A stretch of 38,971 nucleotides of DNA from an uncultured Chitinophagales bacterium (GCA_937927195.1 CALBCY010000253.1:1-38971); one strand, 5' to 3'. Shown: positions 1-8,790, counted from the first letter of the stretch. The notes: generated from the letters alone by a model not told the origin. Translations and numbers: made by a program.

Positions 1-138
1 TGAAAATTGTATTTCCTTGCCTAAGGAACTCACCATCAAAAGACTTTTTCATATTCTCAAGATAGCTTCGTTCTGATCCTTTTTTTTCAAATACTGAATG
101 TTTTATTGTCAAATTTTTGCTCCCCCAAAAAAATCTTA

Positions 139-328
139 TACAATTTGTACTATAAAATGTCTGACTGGATATGAAAGAAAAAATCATTCAAGTCCAAACG
201 GTTCCACGCTGGGACAAAAAATGTAGGCTTGTCCGATGATTCGGTAGCTATGCTAAGGCGGGCCTTTTTAACGACGGGATTGGATGATTTTTTTCATTTA
301 TGTCGGACATTTGGTGGTTTATATTGTA
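139..328. repeat. MITE-like repeat with inverted ends, copy 1
   Basis: The two ends are inverted copies. The outer 27 bases (139-165 and 302-328) match at about 20 positions, and pairing resumes further in (about 170-195 with 277-298). The middle is richer in GC than its surroundings (TAAGGCGGGCC near 254-264). The left end, the right end and part of the middle resemble the element at 6781-6932, which has the same orientation. It encodes no protein, so if mobile it would depend on a transposase elsewhere. A convincing target-site duplication is not visible: TTA lies on both sides, but its position depends on where the end is drawn. Confidence 0.55.
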
Positions 329-562
329 TTAGCACACCATCTGAAATTCAAAGAATAGGAACAATCTAATATCAGTTTAGACAAAATATGGCAAGTATTT
401 TGAATCATATTCTCCAATAAATCCAATGTTCTTAAACAAAATAAATTTACCAGATCTTTAAATAATTGGCCAAAATCGCGTTTTAAACGGATTTGGTTAA
501 GAATAGTTGTTTGAAAATCACATTTATATATAATGATTCTTAGGATAATTGTAATATTTCAT

Positions 563-570
563 TATATTTG
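563..570 (+). promoter_or_regulatory. Candidate -7 element for susC
   Basis: TATATTTG fits the Bacteroidota housekeeping -7 consensus TAnnTTTG exactly. No good TTG-type -33 element lies about 19-20 bases upstream, which suggests a promoter that needs an activator. Transcription from here would give a leader of about 180 bases before susC. Eight-base matches occur by chance in AT-rich DNA, so this is tentative. Confidence 0.35.
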
Positions 571-594
571 GTTAACCAAAAATTGGTCAACCAA
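567..594. promoter_or_regulatory. Paired palindromes, candidate operator of susC
   Basis: TTTGGTTAACCAAA (567-580) is a perfect 14-bp palindrome. TTGGTCAACCAA (583-594) is a second one, imperfect only in its two central bases. Their centres are 15 bp apart. The first overlaps the TTTG of the candidate -7 element. A related half (ATTTGGTTAA) occurs at 491-500. The position suggests control of susC initiation; the binding protein is unknown. Confidence 0.4.
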
Positions 595-682
595 AGATTT
601 ATTAAGCATGTTGCTAAAGGTGTATTAAAAAACGCCCGACGATATTGTCAAAATTCAGAATTAACTAAAATGTAAACCAGGT

Positions 683-704
683 ATGGAAATGCTAACATTT
701 CCAT
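683..704 (+). promoter_or_regulatory. Hairpin in the susC leader
   Basis: ATGGAAATG and CATTTCCAT form a perfect 9-bp stem with loop CTAA, 56 bases before the susC start. A 10-bp tandem repeat (ATCAAACTTT twice, 712-731) follows. There is no T-tract, so this is not a standard terminator. It could be an operator or a leader structure. Confidence 0.35.
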
Positions 705-759
705 TGCCACAATCAAACTTTATCAAACTTTATTTTACAAATGCTAAACTTTTATTACT

Positions 760-3700
760 ATGCATAAAACTATCAATCGCTGGCTTTTCAACAAAGTTAG
801 TCTTCTCTTTTGCGTTTGCCTTCTCTTTTCCAGTTCTATAATCGCTCAAAGTGTGAGTGGAGAGCTTAAAGATGATGAAGGAGAACCACTTATTGGTGCA
901 ACTGTACTTGTAAAAGGAACAGATACTGGTACGATCACTGATTTAGATGGAAAATTCACAATTAAAGCCTCCGAAGGCGATGTTCTCGTGATCAATTATT
1001 TAGGTTACGAAAGTCAGGAGATTACTGTGGGACCCAACAATAAAATCCCCTCTATTGTCATGACCTCAGATACTGAGTTCTTAGACGAGGTTGTTGTAGT
1101 TGGATATGGTACCCGAAAGAAATCCCATAATACTGGTGCAATTGCTCAGGTGGATGGAAGTGCTCTCGCGGCTGTTCAGACTACTCGTGTCGATGATGCC
1201 TTGGCAGGTAAATTGGCAGGTGTATTGATTCAAAATCAAGATGGAGCACCAGGTGCAGATCCAAAGATTCAAATTAGAGCGGCTTCTTCTATTTCAGGAG
1301 ACTCGAATCCATTGATTGTTGTCGATGGTTTCCCTATTTCTGGAGGCTTAGCTACTATTAATCCAAACGATATTGCAAGTATGGAGGTGTTAAAGGATGC
1401 TGCCTCGGCTGCAATTTATGGATCCAGAGGAGCAAATGGAGTTATTTTGGTTACAACCAAAAAAGGAAAATCGGGTAAACCAAGTGTAAGTTACAATACC
1501 TACGTGAGTACTTCTCATAGATATGTAAAGGACAACATCAATCCGACGGCTTCAGAATGGGCCCAAACCATTGAATCTGGGATCGCAGATGGATCTTTCG
1601 ATGTTTCTGAAGTAGACCCAACTTTGTTGAACTATAGGTTGAATGCTTTTAAAAATTCACCTGGTGTTGTTGCTATGGAAGATTGGCTATTCCAAAATGG
1701 GAATGCTATGAACCATGATTTGAGTGTAAGTGGAGGGTCAGATGAAGTAAGATATTTTGCTTCAGTTGGCTATCTAGATGCAAAAGGTATTGTACAAACT
1801 CAAGGCTTTGAAAGATACAACGCTAGATTGAGTGTCGATGCTAATATTGGAAAAAGATTCAAGACTGGATTAAGTGTCAATGGATTTACCTCTACTAGAG
1901 ATATGGTTGGTCATGACATGAGAGATTTATTGAGATCTTACAGTGTTCATCCTATTTACCATACAGCTGAGTCTATTGAATTTGTTCAAGGTTTGGATGC
2001 TCAAGCACAGGAATTGGGATATGATTCATTTGACTCTGGTTTCAGAGGTGGTGATGCTGCACCTTGGAATAGCAGTATCTATACTTTGGAACCTGGTATG
2101 ACAGCTCAAGATTGGCATTATGGAAGAAGCGGTAATGGTATTGGTGGTTCAGGTGATGCAGGTCCTGCAACGAAGCTTGACAACACGGATAGATGGCAAA
2201 AAACTTTTTTCGGTAACGTTAATTCGTATTTGCAATTTGAAATTGTAGATGGTTTGTTTGTAAAAACTGTTTTAGGCGGTGATTTAAATGATACTAGAGA
2301 TTATTTTCATAGAGAACTTGAGTTTGATTCTAGAGCAAGAGTTGATCAAACTGCATTGGATCAAAGAGATGTGAAAAACTCCTCTTGGTTAAGTGAAACC
2401 ACATTGAATTATGTGAAAACATTGGGCAAGCATGATGTAGGTTTTGTAGCTGGTGTGGAATTTCAAAACTTTTATCGAAAAGGAATCCAGTTGTTAGGAC
2501 AAAATATGCCTTTTGGTCAGCCTTTAAATTATGCACTTTTAGACCCAGCTGATATTGCAGTTTCAGAGATAAATGAAACTATTTCAAGAAGAAGTCTTTT
2601 TGGAAGACTTAACTATGCTTATGACAACCGTTATTTGGCATCAGTATCAGTTAGAAGAGATGGTGACTCTAGATTTGGAGCCAACAATAGATTCGCTGTA
2701 TTCCCAGCATTTTCTTTGGGATGGAATGTACACAACGAAGCTTTTTACAACTCAGACTTTTTGTCTGATATAAAAGTACGATTCAGCTATGGATCTTTAG
2801 GAACGCCTTCTTTCTTAGGGGCATACAGTTCGTTGAGTCTTCTAAATCCTCAAGCAACGGTGTTTGGAAATGGATTTTTAATTCCTAATGATTTGGCAAA
2901 CCCAGATTTAACTTGGCAAACAAATACGGAAACCAACTATGGTATTAATTTAGGTTTTATGAGAAATAGATTTAGAATAGGGGTGGATTATTATACCTCT
3001 GTAATCGATGACATTTTGATTAGACAAAGTGTTTCAGAAATATATGGTACCACATCGGTAAATCTTAATTCTGGTGATGTTAAAAGTTCTGGTTTAGAGT
3101 TTGAGTTGGGAGCAACAGTTATCAATAATAGAAATCTAAAATGGAATGCAGGGGCAAACTTGTCAACCGTTAAAACTGAAATTACTGAATTAGGTGGTCT
3201 GGATGAATTAGCTCCGGCAATTTACGGGCAATCAGGTAGAGGTCCAGTGTTTAGAAATTATGTAGGTGGTGAAATTGGTGAAATGTGGGGAGTAGAAACT
3301 ACTGGACAAGTTGAAATGAAATATGTAGCAGATCCAACAAGAAATAATGGCATCAATAGTGGTGAAAGTTATGTTGTTGATCAAAATGGTGATGGTATAA
3401 TTGACAGAACAAGATCCGTTGAAGATGGTGGAGATTTGGTTAAAATAGGACAAAACACACCAGATTTTTACTGGGGTTTTAATAGTCAAATCGATATCAA
3501 AGATTTTGACGTTTCATTCCAGTTCCAAGGAGCCCAAGGGGGAGATGTTTACAACATAGATCCGCTTTACTATAACTCACAATGGGGAGGAAGATTAAGA
3601 GACAGTTTTGATGCTGATGAAGATGGAATTGCTGATCATAATGGAGAGCATTATGGTAGAAATAGAGATCAATCAGATGCAATGATACAAGATGCATCAT

Positions 3701-3957
3701 ATACTGCATTGAGAAACTTGACCATAGGATATACGATTAATCCTAGCGTGGCAAGAAGATTAAGCTTAAATTCTATTAGGATTTATGTGGCCTCTACTAA
3801 TTTGCTGTATTTAATGGCAAGCGATTACACTTCTTTTAATCCAGAAGGGGTAGAAATCACAAATGGTGGTTATGCAGGGCCAACAACGTATGGAGTTCAA
3901 GTCGGTGCAAGCCCTGTTGTAAGAAGCTTTTCTTTGGGTCTAAATGTTAATTTTTAA
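760..3957 (+). CDS. susC: SusC/RagA-type TonB-dependent outer membrane transporter
   Basis: This is the outer-membrane barrel that imports glycans or other oligomers with its SusD lid, powered by TonB. Residues 1-30 are a signal peptide ending in IIAQ. Residues 31 to about 105 form the carboxypeptidase-regulatory-like domain typical of SusC (EPLIGATVLVKGTDTGT). The signature DEVVVVGYGT lies at 109-118, before the plug domain (to about 235). The rest is a 22-strand-type barrel ending in the expected terminal Phe (LGLNVNF). At 1065 residues it is of normal family size and appears intact. susD starts 10 bp downstream, so the two are surely co-transcribed. The family assignment is firm. The substrate is unknown, because no degradative enzyme is nearby. 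SusC here is a family label, not a claim of starch transport. Confidence 0.96.
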   Translation: MHKTINRWLFNKVSLLFCVCLLFSSSIIAQSVSGELKDDEGEPLIGATVLVKGTDTGTITDLDGKFTIKASEGDVLVINYLGYESQEITVGPNNKIPSIVMTSDTEFLDEVVVVGYGTRKKSHNTGAIAQVDGSALAAVQTTRVDDALAGKLAGVLIQNQDGAPGADPKIQIRAASSISGDSNPLIVVDGFPISGGLATINPNDIASMEVLKDAASAAIYGSRGANGVILVTTKKGKSGKPSVSYNTYVSTSHRYVKDNINPTASEWAQTIESGIADGSFDVSEVDPTLLNYRLNAFKNSPGVVAMEDWLFQNGNAMNHDLSVSGGSDEVRYFASVGYLDAKGIVQTQGFERYNARLSVDANIGKRFKTGLSVNGFTSTRDMVGHDMRDLLRSYSVHPIYHTAESIEFVQGLDAQAQELGYDSFDSGFRGGDAAPWNSSIYTLEPGMTAQDWHYGRSGNGIGGSGDAGPATKLDNTDRWQKTFFGNVNSYLQFEIVDGLFVKTVLGGDLNDTRDYFHRELEFDSRARVDQTALDQRDVKNSSWLSETTLNYVKTLGKHDVGFVAGVEFQNFYRKGIQLLGQNMPFGQPLNYALLDPADIAVSEINETISRRSLFGRLNYAYDNRYLASVSVRRDGDSRFGANNRFAVFPAFSLGWNVHNEAFYNSDFLSDIKVRFSYGSLGTPSFLGAYSSLSLLNPQATVFGNGFLIPNDLANPDLTWQTNTETNYGINLGFMRNRFRIGVDYYTSVIDDILIRQSVSEIYGTTSVNLNSGDVKSSGLEFELGATVINNRNLKWNAGANLSTVKTEITELGGLDELAPAIYGQSGRGPVFRNYVGGEIGEMWGVETTGQVEMKYVADPTRNNGINSGESYVVDQNGDGIIDRTRSVEDGGDLVKIGQNTPDFYWGFNSQIDIKDFDVSFQFQGAQGGDVYNIDPLYYNSQWGGRLRDSFDADEDGIADHNGEHYGRNRDQSDAMIQDASYTALRNLTIGYTINPSVARRLSLNSIRIYVASTNLLYLMASDYTSFNPEGVEITNGGYAGPTTYGVQVGASPVVRSFSLGLNVNF

Positions 3958-3967
3958 ATAAGAAATA

Positions 3968-5272
3968 ATGAGAATACTATATATAATTTTGGGGTCATTG
4001 CTGTTCTTGACAGCATGTGACAATGATTTAGAACAACTGCCACCAAACATTTCTAGTCAAAATTCCTTGGCAGCTTTTGATGGAGTTTTGAATGCTGCAT
4101 ATTTTTATCAGCATGCCTCTGCCACTCCAATGGCAGTGATGGGAGATTTTAGAGCAGACAATGCTTTAATGATGGAAGCGCCTTATACGGATTTTGATAG
4201 CTACGGTCCAGATTTAACCACGATGGAAGATCAATTTTTTGGACCTTTTTACTCAGGACTTTATAAGTCAATATTAAGTGCGAATAATGTAATAGAAAAC
4301 TCTTCAAACGAGACTGAAGTAGGGGAAGCTAAATTTTTAAGAGCTTTGGCTTATTTTAAATTAGTAAGAGTTTTTGGAGATGTTACGGTGAATTTATCTG
4401 CAACACCAGATATCGCAGATGATGCTATTTTAGCGAGAAAAAGTTCTTCGGAGGTCTATACTGTAATCATTTCTGATTTGGAAGATGCTATAGCAGCTTT
4501 AGGGACTGACATAGTAGATGGAAGAGCGTCTAAATTGGCAGCTCAAGGAATGCTAGGTAAAGTATATGTGCAAATGGGCAACTTTAGTAGTGCTGAATCA
4601 CACCTGAAGGCTGTTATTGACGGAGCTGGAGGTGCAGGAATTAGTTTACAGGAAAACTTTGCTGATGTTTTTGTCAATGATTTGAATTCAGAAATCATAT
4701 ACGCTACCCAAATATCAAGCTCAATATCAGATGAATATGGTTTTTCAGAGTTTTGGTCATGGTCTGGTGGACTGGATACAAAATCTCTTATGCCATTAGA
4801 TGAGGATTTAATTGCAGCTTTTGATGCCAGTCCTGGAGACTTGAGAAGAGATGTAACTATCAATGATACACTTTTTGCTTCTCCGAAATTTCCTCAAGCG
4901 GGAGGTGCTGATCTTGACTGGATAGAACTTCGATTGGCAGATGTCATTCTTTTATATGCAGAGACATTGAATGAGAATGGGTCTCCTGCCTCAACTGTAC
5001 TTCCTATAATTGATCCAATAAGAACTAGAGCGGGAATTGCTCCTTTAGATCCAGGAAGTATTAATTCACAAGATTTGGTTAGACAAGCCATACAAGATGA
5101 AAGAAGACTTGAGTTAGCTTTTGAAGGGCAGAGATGGTTTGATTTGGTTAGAACTGGTACTGTTGACGATGAAATGGGACAAACTATTAATAGTCAATAT
5201 CATGTGTTTCCAATTCCAGTCTCAGAAGTGTTGGCGAGCTTTGGAAAGATTACACAAAATCCAGGATATTAA
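3968..5272 (+). CDS. susD: SusD/RagB-type substrate-binding lipoprotein
   Basis: This is the surface lipoprotein that caps the SusC barrel and binds the substrate. The N-terminus is a lipoprotein signal with lipobox LTAC and acylated Cys17. The following DNDLEQLPPN is a typical SusD start. The helical TPR-like core is visible (for example ETEVGEAKFLRALAYFKLVR). The C-terminal family motif DERRLELAFEGQRWFDLVR lies near residues 378-396, and the protein ends in NPGY as SusD proteins usually do. At 434 residues it is on the short side for the family, which often exceeds 500, but it shows no truncation. It follows susC after 10 bp. No clear intrinsic terminator was found downstream. Specificity cannot be inferred. 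Confidence 0.95.
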   Translation: MRILYIILGSLLFLTACDNDLEQLPPNISSQNSLAAFDGVLNAAYFYQHASATPMAVMGDFRADNALMMEAPYTDFDSYGPDLTTMEDQFFGPFYSGLYKSILSANNVIENSSNETEVGEAKFLRALAYFKLVRVFGDVTVNLSATPDIADDAILARKSSSEVYTVIISDLEDAIAALGTDIVDGRASKLAAQGMLGKVYVQMGNFSSAESHLKAVIDGAGGAGISLQENFADVFVNDLNSEIIYATQISSSISDEYGFSEFWSWSGGLDTKSLMPLDEDLIAAFDASPGDLRRDVTINDTLFASPKFPQAGGADLDWIELRLADVILLYAETLNENGSPASTVLPIIDPIRTRAGIAPLDPGSINSQDLVRQAIQDERRLELAFEGQRWFDLVRTGTVDDEMGQTINSQYHVFPIPVSEVLASFGKITQNPGY

Positions 5273-5925
5273 TTTAATGAATGAATATGTTCCAACAAAA
5301 TATTTTTTGGAGCGTATTGTGAAATTTGGATTCTGAACTAACCAGATTACTGATCTAATTCAGAAATGTTGCTTGATTCAGATTCCAGATTATATTGATA
5401 CTGTAATTGAAGAAATTAAAATTTATTTTGATCATATTTGAATCTACTTCAAATAGCGAAACTCATTTAACCGAAAACGTTATTGAGTCATCAATGAAAT
5501 TTTAGTTTCTTCAATTTTTTTTTTTGAAAAATAAAGGTGTTACAACCTGATTTGAAACTAATTTTATACTACCAGATAACATTCAATTACATTTTCAAAA
5601 CCCAGATGATTCTTTTCACTTGGTTTTGTCATAGTTAAAATTTTATTTGACTATCAGATGGTTATAGGAAATATACATCAAGTGATTTTTTCTGTGCAAA
5701 AAAGCAGTAACTTTGTCTGAAATTATAGGTTTGATATCTAATCTGATAAGAGCATCTTCACTTTACTTTAATCAATGATTTGATGGGAATTGTATTCCTA
5801 TTAGTGTTATTGGTATGGATCGTGCTTAATAGTGATCCTACTAGTACTTTCGTTGGGTTCAAATAGTCAACCTAGATTTCTAGCATTGTAGATTATAAAA
5901 TAACAAACTAAAAAAAATAATTAAT
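5273..5925. other. Long AT-rich gap between susD and the dehydrogenase
   Basis: No credible coding frame was found. There is an imperfect hairpin at 5631-5654 (9-bp arms with one G-T pair), a run of eleven Ts around 5515-5525 and short direct repeats of CAGAT/CAGAAT type. TAGATTTC near 5872 is one mismatch from the TAnnTTTG consensus and may be the promoter of the dehydrogenase, which would make that gene independent of susCD. The stretch could also be a decayed gene, but no protein similarity is recognisable. Confidence 0.5.
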
Positions 5926-6687
5926 ATGAATTTGAAAGGAAAAATTGCAATTGTTACTGGTGCTACTAGTGGTATAGGTCTCGAAGTTGCAAAACATCTT
6001 GGTAAACATGGTTGTACAGTGATCCTAAATGGAAGAGATGACGATAAAGGAGCAGCTTGTTTAAAAGAATTGACAGACCAAGGATACACGGCAGAATATT
6101 ATGGCTTTGATGTTACGAATGAAGAATTGGTAAGCGAGAATATTAAAGCAATAGGGGAGAAATACGGTAAAATTGATGTGTTGGTTAACAATGCTGGTGG
6201 TTTAGGTGGACGATCTAGATTTGAAGTAATGACGACCGAATTTTATAGAAATGTAATGGCACTTAATTTGGATTCGGTTTTCTTTGCATCAAGAGCAGCG
6301 ATTCCTTATCTAAAGAAAGGAACCCATCCTACGATAATTAACTTTACTTCTAACGCTGCTTGGAATGCAGGTGGTCCAGGAGCGGGAATGTATGGGACTT
6401 CCAAAGCAGGTGTTCAAACTATTACAAGAGCCTTGGCAAAAGATTTAGCAGAATACGGAATTCGTGTAAATGCAGTTTCGCCAGGCACGATCGACACCAA
6501 TTTCCACATCGGAATTAAATCTACAAAACCTGAAGTCTTTGCCTCTTGGGCGAATAACATCATGTTGGGTAGATTGGGACAACCTGAAGACGTAGCCTCT
6601 GTTGTTGCATTTTTAGCAAGTGAAGATGCAGCTTTTATAACTGCAGAAACCATTCAAATTGGCGGTGGCCAAGCACTTGGTATTTAA
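5926..6687 (+). CDS. Short-chain dehydrogenase/reductase (SDR)
   Basis: A soluble NAD(P)-dependent oxidoreductase of the classical SDR type, 253 residues. It has the cofactor-binding motif TGATSGIG (11-18), NNAG (88-91), catalytic Ser142 and the YGTSK motif with Tyr156 and Lys160, so all catalytic residues are present. The tail IGGGQALGI is typical of FabG/KduD-like members. The start is the ATG after an A-rich leader. It sits downstream of susCD inside the same repeat-bracketed block. SDRs in such loci often reduce keto-sugars such as the uronate product DEH, so a sugar-catabolic role is a reasonable guess. However, no uronate lyase or kinase is present, and the SDR fold alone does not fix the substrate. 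A FabG-like ketoacyl reductase remains possible. Confidence 0.9.
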   Translation: MNLKGKIAIVTGATSGIGLEVAKHLGKHGCTVILNGRDDDKGAACLKELTDQGYTAEYYGFDVTNEELVSENIKAIGEKYGKIDVLVNNAGGLGGRSRFEVMTTEFYRNVMALNLDSVFFASRAAIPYLKKGTHPTIINFTSNAAWNAGGPGAGMYGTSKAGVQTITRALAKDLAEYGIRVNAVSPGTIDTNFHIGIKSTKPEVFASWANNIMLGRLGQPEDVASVVAFLASEDAAFITAETIQIGGGQALGI

Positions 6688-7133
6688 GACCTAGATTTAT
6701 TGGTTTAGAAAAATATCAGTTAGGAAATTTCACTTCGGTTTAGATGTGAAATGGCTATTGGTTTATAAGAAGAGATACAGTTAGACTACAAAATGTCATA
6801 CGGAGTATGAGAAATAGAATGGATCATTGACAAGGTGATAAGTGAAGACATAGCCTTCACTAAAGCGGGACGTTTTCGATGTGTCGGTGGGTTCTTTATT
6901 TCTTTCTTTATGTGCGGCATTTTGTAGTTTAATATTAGTTTAAGAGTATATACCGAAACTCCCCCAACTTGATGGATCTAGAATGAAATGTATACTCGCA
7001 TTTCAAAAAAAAATAGACCAAGAAACAAATAAATTTGCTCCCCGGCCTATAGTTTTCCACTGTCAGTAATTGCCCTTTTAAGCCCAATTCCAATGTCCAA
7101 ATATTTATCCTTTTGTGCTTATACTTACCAAGT
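6688..7133. other. Gap between convergent genes holding a repeat element
   Basis: The dehydrogenase and the minus-strand helical protein converge here. A hairpin (ATTTCAC/GTGAAAT, about 6726-6752) may help end transcription of the dehydrogenase, though it has no T-tract. The repeat at 6781-6932 fills the centre. Beyond it there is only AT-rich sequence with no supportable gene. Confidence 0.5.
6781..6932. repeat. MITE-like repeat with inverted ends, copy 2
   Basis: TTAGACTACAAAATGTC at the left (from 6781) is an inverted copy of GGCATTTTGTAGTTTAA at the right (to 6932). ACTACAAAATG and CATTTTGTAGT match perfectly. The left end matches the left end of the copy at 139-328 (ACTAnAAAATGTC, then GGA-TATGA). 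The right end matches too (TTTATGT-CGG-CATTT, then GTTTA). The interior shares a TAAAGCGGGnC-TTTT core. It is non-coding. Both copies lie in the same orientation on either side of the susC-susD-SDR block. Confidence 0.55.
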
Positions 7134-8636
7134 TTACGCGCTTTTCTCAAAGGATGAATCTTCAGAACTTAAGAGAGTAGTTGAAATAGTTGTTGTTATC
7201 GTTTGAGTTTTGTTTTTTAACCAAGCTTTAAATACTTTGCTTTTGCTTTTATTCGTTTGGCATTCCAATTTGTTCAAATCAGCAATGCATTCCTTGACAA
7301 ATTCCAAAATTTCTTCTTTTAATTTATGTTTGCCTAGTTTTTTTAAAAACTGGACGATGCATAAATAATAGGGGTGGTGAAATTCATTCTTCCTATACAG
7401 GTAGTTGATCGAATCAACTTGTGAAGCCATCAGCATTTCGTTCTGTTTTTCATATTGAACTAAAATGGAATACAATTTTAGATGAAAATAGTTATCGAAA
7501 AACTGCTTATTGTTTACTTCTGATTCTGCCTTGAAAATTAGGTGTTCAAGCTTTTGAAAATTACCTAGAGCAAAATTGGCCATGATTGCATTTAAATAGT
7601 AGTAAGATTTTTGTTTCTCAGTGCTAAATGGCAATGATCTTTCAATTAACTCAGTATTGTTTTCGATGTAATTTTCAATCTGCTGGTAGTCTTCAGTTAA
7701 AAGTAAAAGATGTAAATAGGTATTGGTGTACTTTGAATAAAAGTAAGCATCATTTGATTGGGTAAAATTTGTCGGATGATTATCAGCAGTTGCTTTTGCT
7801 TCTTCCAATTTTATAATGGCTATTTTGTAGTGGCCAAATGAAGCATAAAGTTTTACTTCTTTCAATAAGACAGTTATGTAATAGCGAAAGTTTACCGCAA
7901 TTTTGTCAGGATACTCTTCAAAAAGAGCAATGAATTTTTTTATTGGGTTTAAACTCGTCTCAAAATTTTCAAGAGGCTTGTTGAGTTCAAGTTTTAACTT
8001 GTTTAATCTTGATTTAAAGGTCTCTGGAACCTGAAAATCCCAACCTTTCGATTTTACACCAAAGGTTTGAATAGAATTGGGGTCTTTTAATGAATGAATT
8101 TCTTGATGGCAGTCGGTTATAAACTTCGATTCATTGCTTAACTGCTTGTGAGCATCTTTCAGTTGAATCAAACACTCAGCAATTGGTTTTTTGTTTGATT
8201 CAGCTTCCATGTTTAATAATTGAAGCCTGTATTGACAAAGCTCAAATTTGAAATAAAACAATTGATGTTCTTCTGCAATTTCAAGCCCTTTTGCTAATTG
8301 TTTCTGAGCTAAGTTGAATAATTTTTTTTCTATGCAGATTTTTCCTTTTTCTATGTACAATTGGCATTGTGTTTCTGGAGTGGTTTCACGCCTGTTGTAG
8401 CACAAGAAATTTAATATGTTCTCCTTTAATCGATGCTTCTCATAAGCATATTGCTTTTTAAACTTTGCTTTTAGAACAGCCTCATTGAATACTTTTTGTT
8501 TGTTGATCAAGTCAAACAAGACAATCACATTATTGGCAGCTTTCAAATCATAGCTTTGAGAAAAGATCTTAAAACTTCGTTTCTCTTTTTTTTCTAAAGA
8601 ATGTACTAAATCAAATATGTGCTTATTTTTAGTCAA
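7134..8636 (-). CDS. Helical-repeat (TPR-like) protein of unknown function
   Basis: I do not recognise a named family. The 500-residue product is rich in Leu, Lys and Glu, with helix pairs resembling tetratricopeptide repeats (for example LFNLAQKQLAKGLEIAEEHQ). It has no signal peptide or membrane segment, so it is probably cytosolic and binds other proteins. The N-terminus HIFDLVHSLEKKEKRSFKIF has the look of a family I associate with Bacteroidota, but I cannot name it. The start codon is TTG: no in-frame ATG lies nearby upstream, and the next Met is far inside. The weak start may limit expression. The upstream region holds three TTGTAACAA palindromes, implying dedicated transcriptional control. 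It is separated from the regulator gene behind it by 259 bp, so it probably has its own promoter. Confidence 0.8.
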   Translation of the reverse strand: MTKNKHIFDLVHSLEKKEKRSFKIFSQSYDLKAANNVIVLFDLINKQKVFNEAVLKAKFKKQYAYEKHRLKENILNFLCYNRRETTPETQCQLYIEKGKICIEKKLFNLAQKQLAKGLEIAEEHQLFYFKFELCQYRLQLLNMEAESNKKPIAECLIQLKDAHKQLSNESKFITDCHQEIHSLKDPNSIQTFGVKSKGWDFQVPETFKSRLNKLKLELNKPLENFETSLNPIKKFIALFEEYPDKIAVNFRYYITVLLKEVKLYASFGHYKIAIIKLEEAKATADNHPTNFTQSNDAYFYSKYTNTYLHLLLLTEDYQQIENYIENNTELIERSLPFSTEKQKSYYYLNAIMANFALGNFQKLEHLIFKAESEVNNKQFFDNYFHLKLYSILVQYEKQNEMLMASQVDSINYLYRKNEFHHPYYLCIVQFLKKLGKHKLKEEILEFVKECIADLNKLECQTNKSKSKVFKAWLKNKTQTITTTISTTLLSSEDSSFEKSA

Positions 8637-8729
8637 TTGCTTATTTTTTGAACTTAAATATATTACATGGTAAGTGTAATGTTTTATCAGTCCAAATCTA
8701 TAACAGTTAAAGGCTTAGGCCATTTAACT

Positions 8730-8790
8730 TTGTAACAATAGTTTGTAAAATTGTAACAAAAGGCTGCTTTTGTGTTCGATTTTGTAACAA
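8730..8790. promoter_or_regulatory. Three TTGTAACAA operators
   Basis: The perfect 9-bp palindrome TTGTAACAA occurs at 8730-8738, 8751-8759 and 8782-8790. Start-to-start distances are 21 and 31 bp, close to two and three helical turns, so all three face the same side of the DNA. They lie 94-154 bp upstream of the TTG start of the minus-strand helical-repeat gene and about 105 bp beyond the stop of the kinase gene. This arrangement is typical of cooperative binding by a dimeric regulator. The regulator is not identified. Confidence 0.6.

Larger units (their letters stand above)
1..759. other. Non-coding region upstream of susC
   Basis: No gene can be supported here. The stretch holds a 190-bp repeat with inverted ends (139-328), a TAnnTTTG promoter match (563-570), paired TTGG-type palindromes (567-594), a 9-bp-stem hairpin (683-704) and a 10-bp tandem repeat (712-731). 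Bases 1-120 have short open frames on both strands that touch the left edge. They are too short to decide between the end of a plus-strand gene and the start of a minus-strand gene. Confidence 0.6.

Noticed and set aside
1..120. Short open frames at the left edge on both strands, including a minus-strand frame with an ATG at 50-52
   Set aside because: The plus-strand and minus-strand readings are equally possible, and fewer than 40 codons are visible. No family is recognisable, so no gene is called.
6935..7150. A 71-codon minus-strand frame
   Set aside because: It overlaps the end of the helical-repeat gene, starts in its C-terminal codons and has an unnatural composition.
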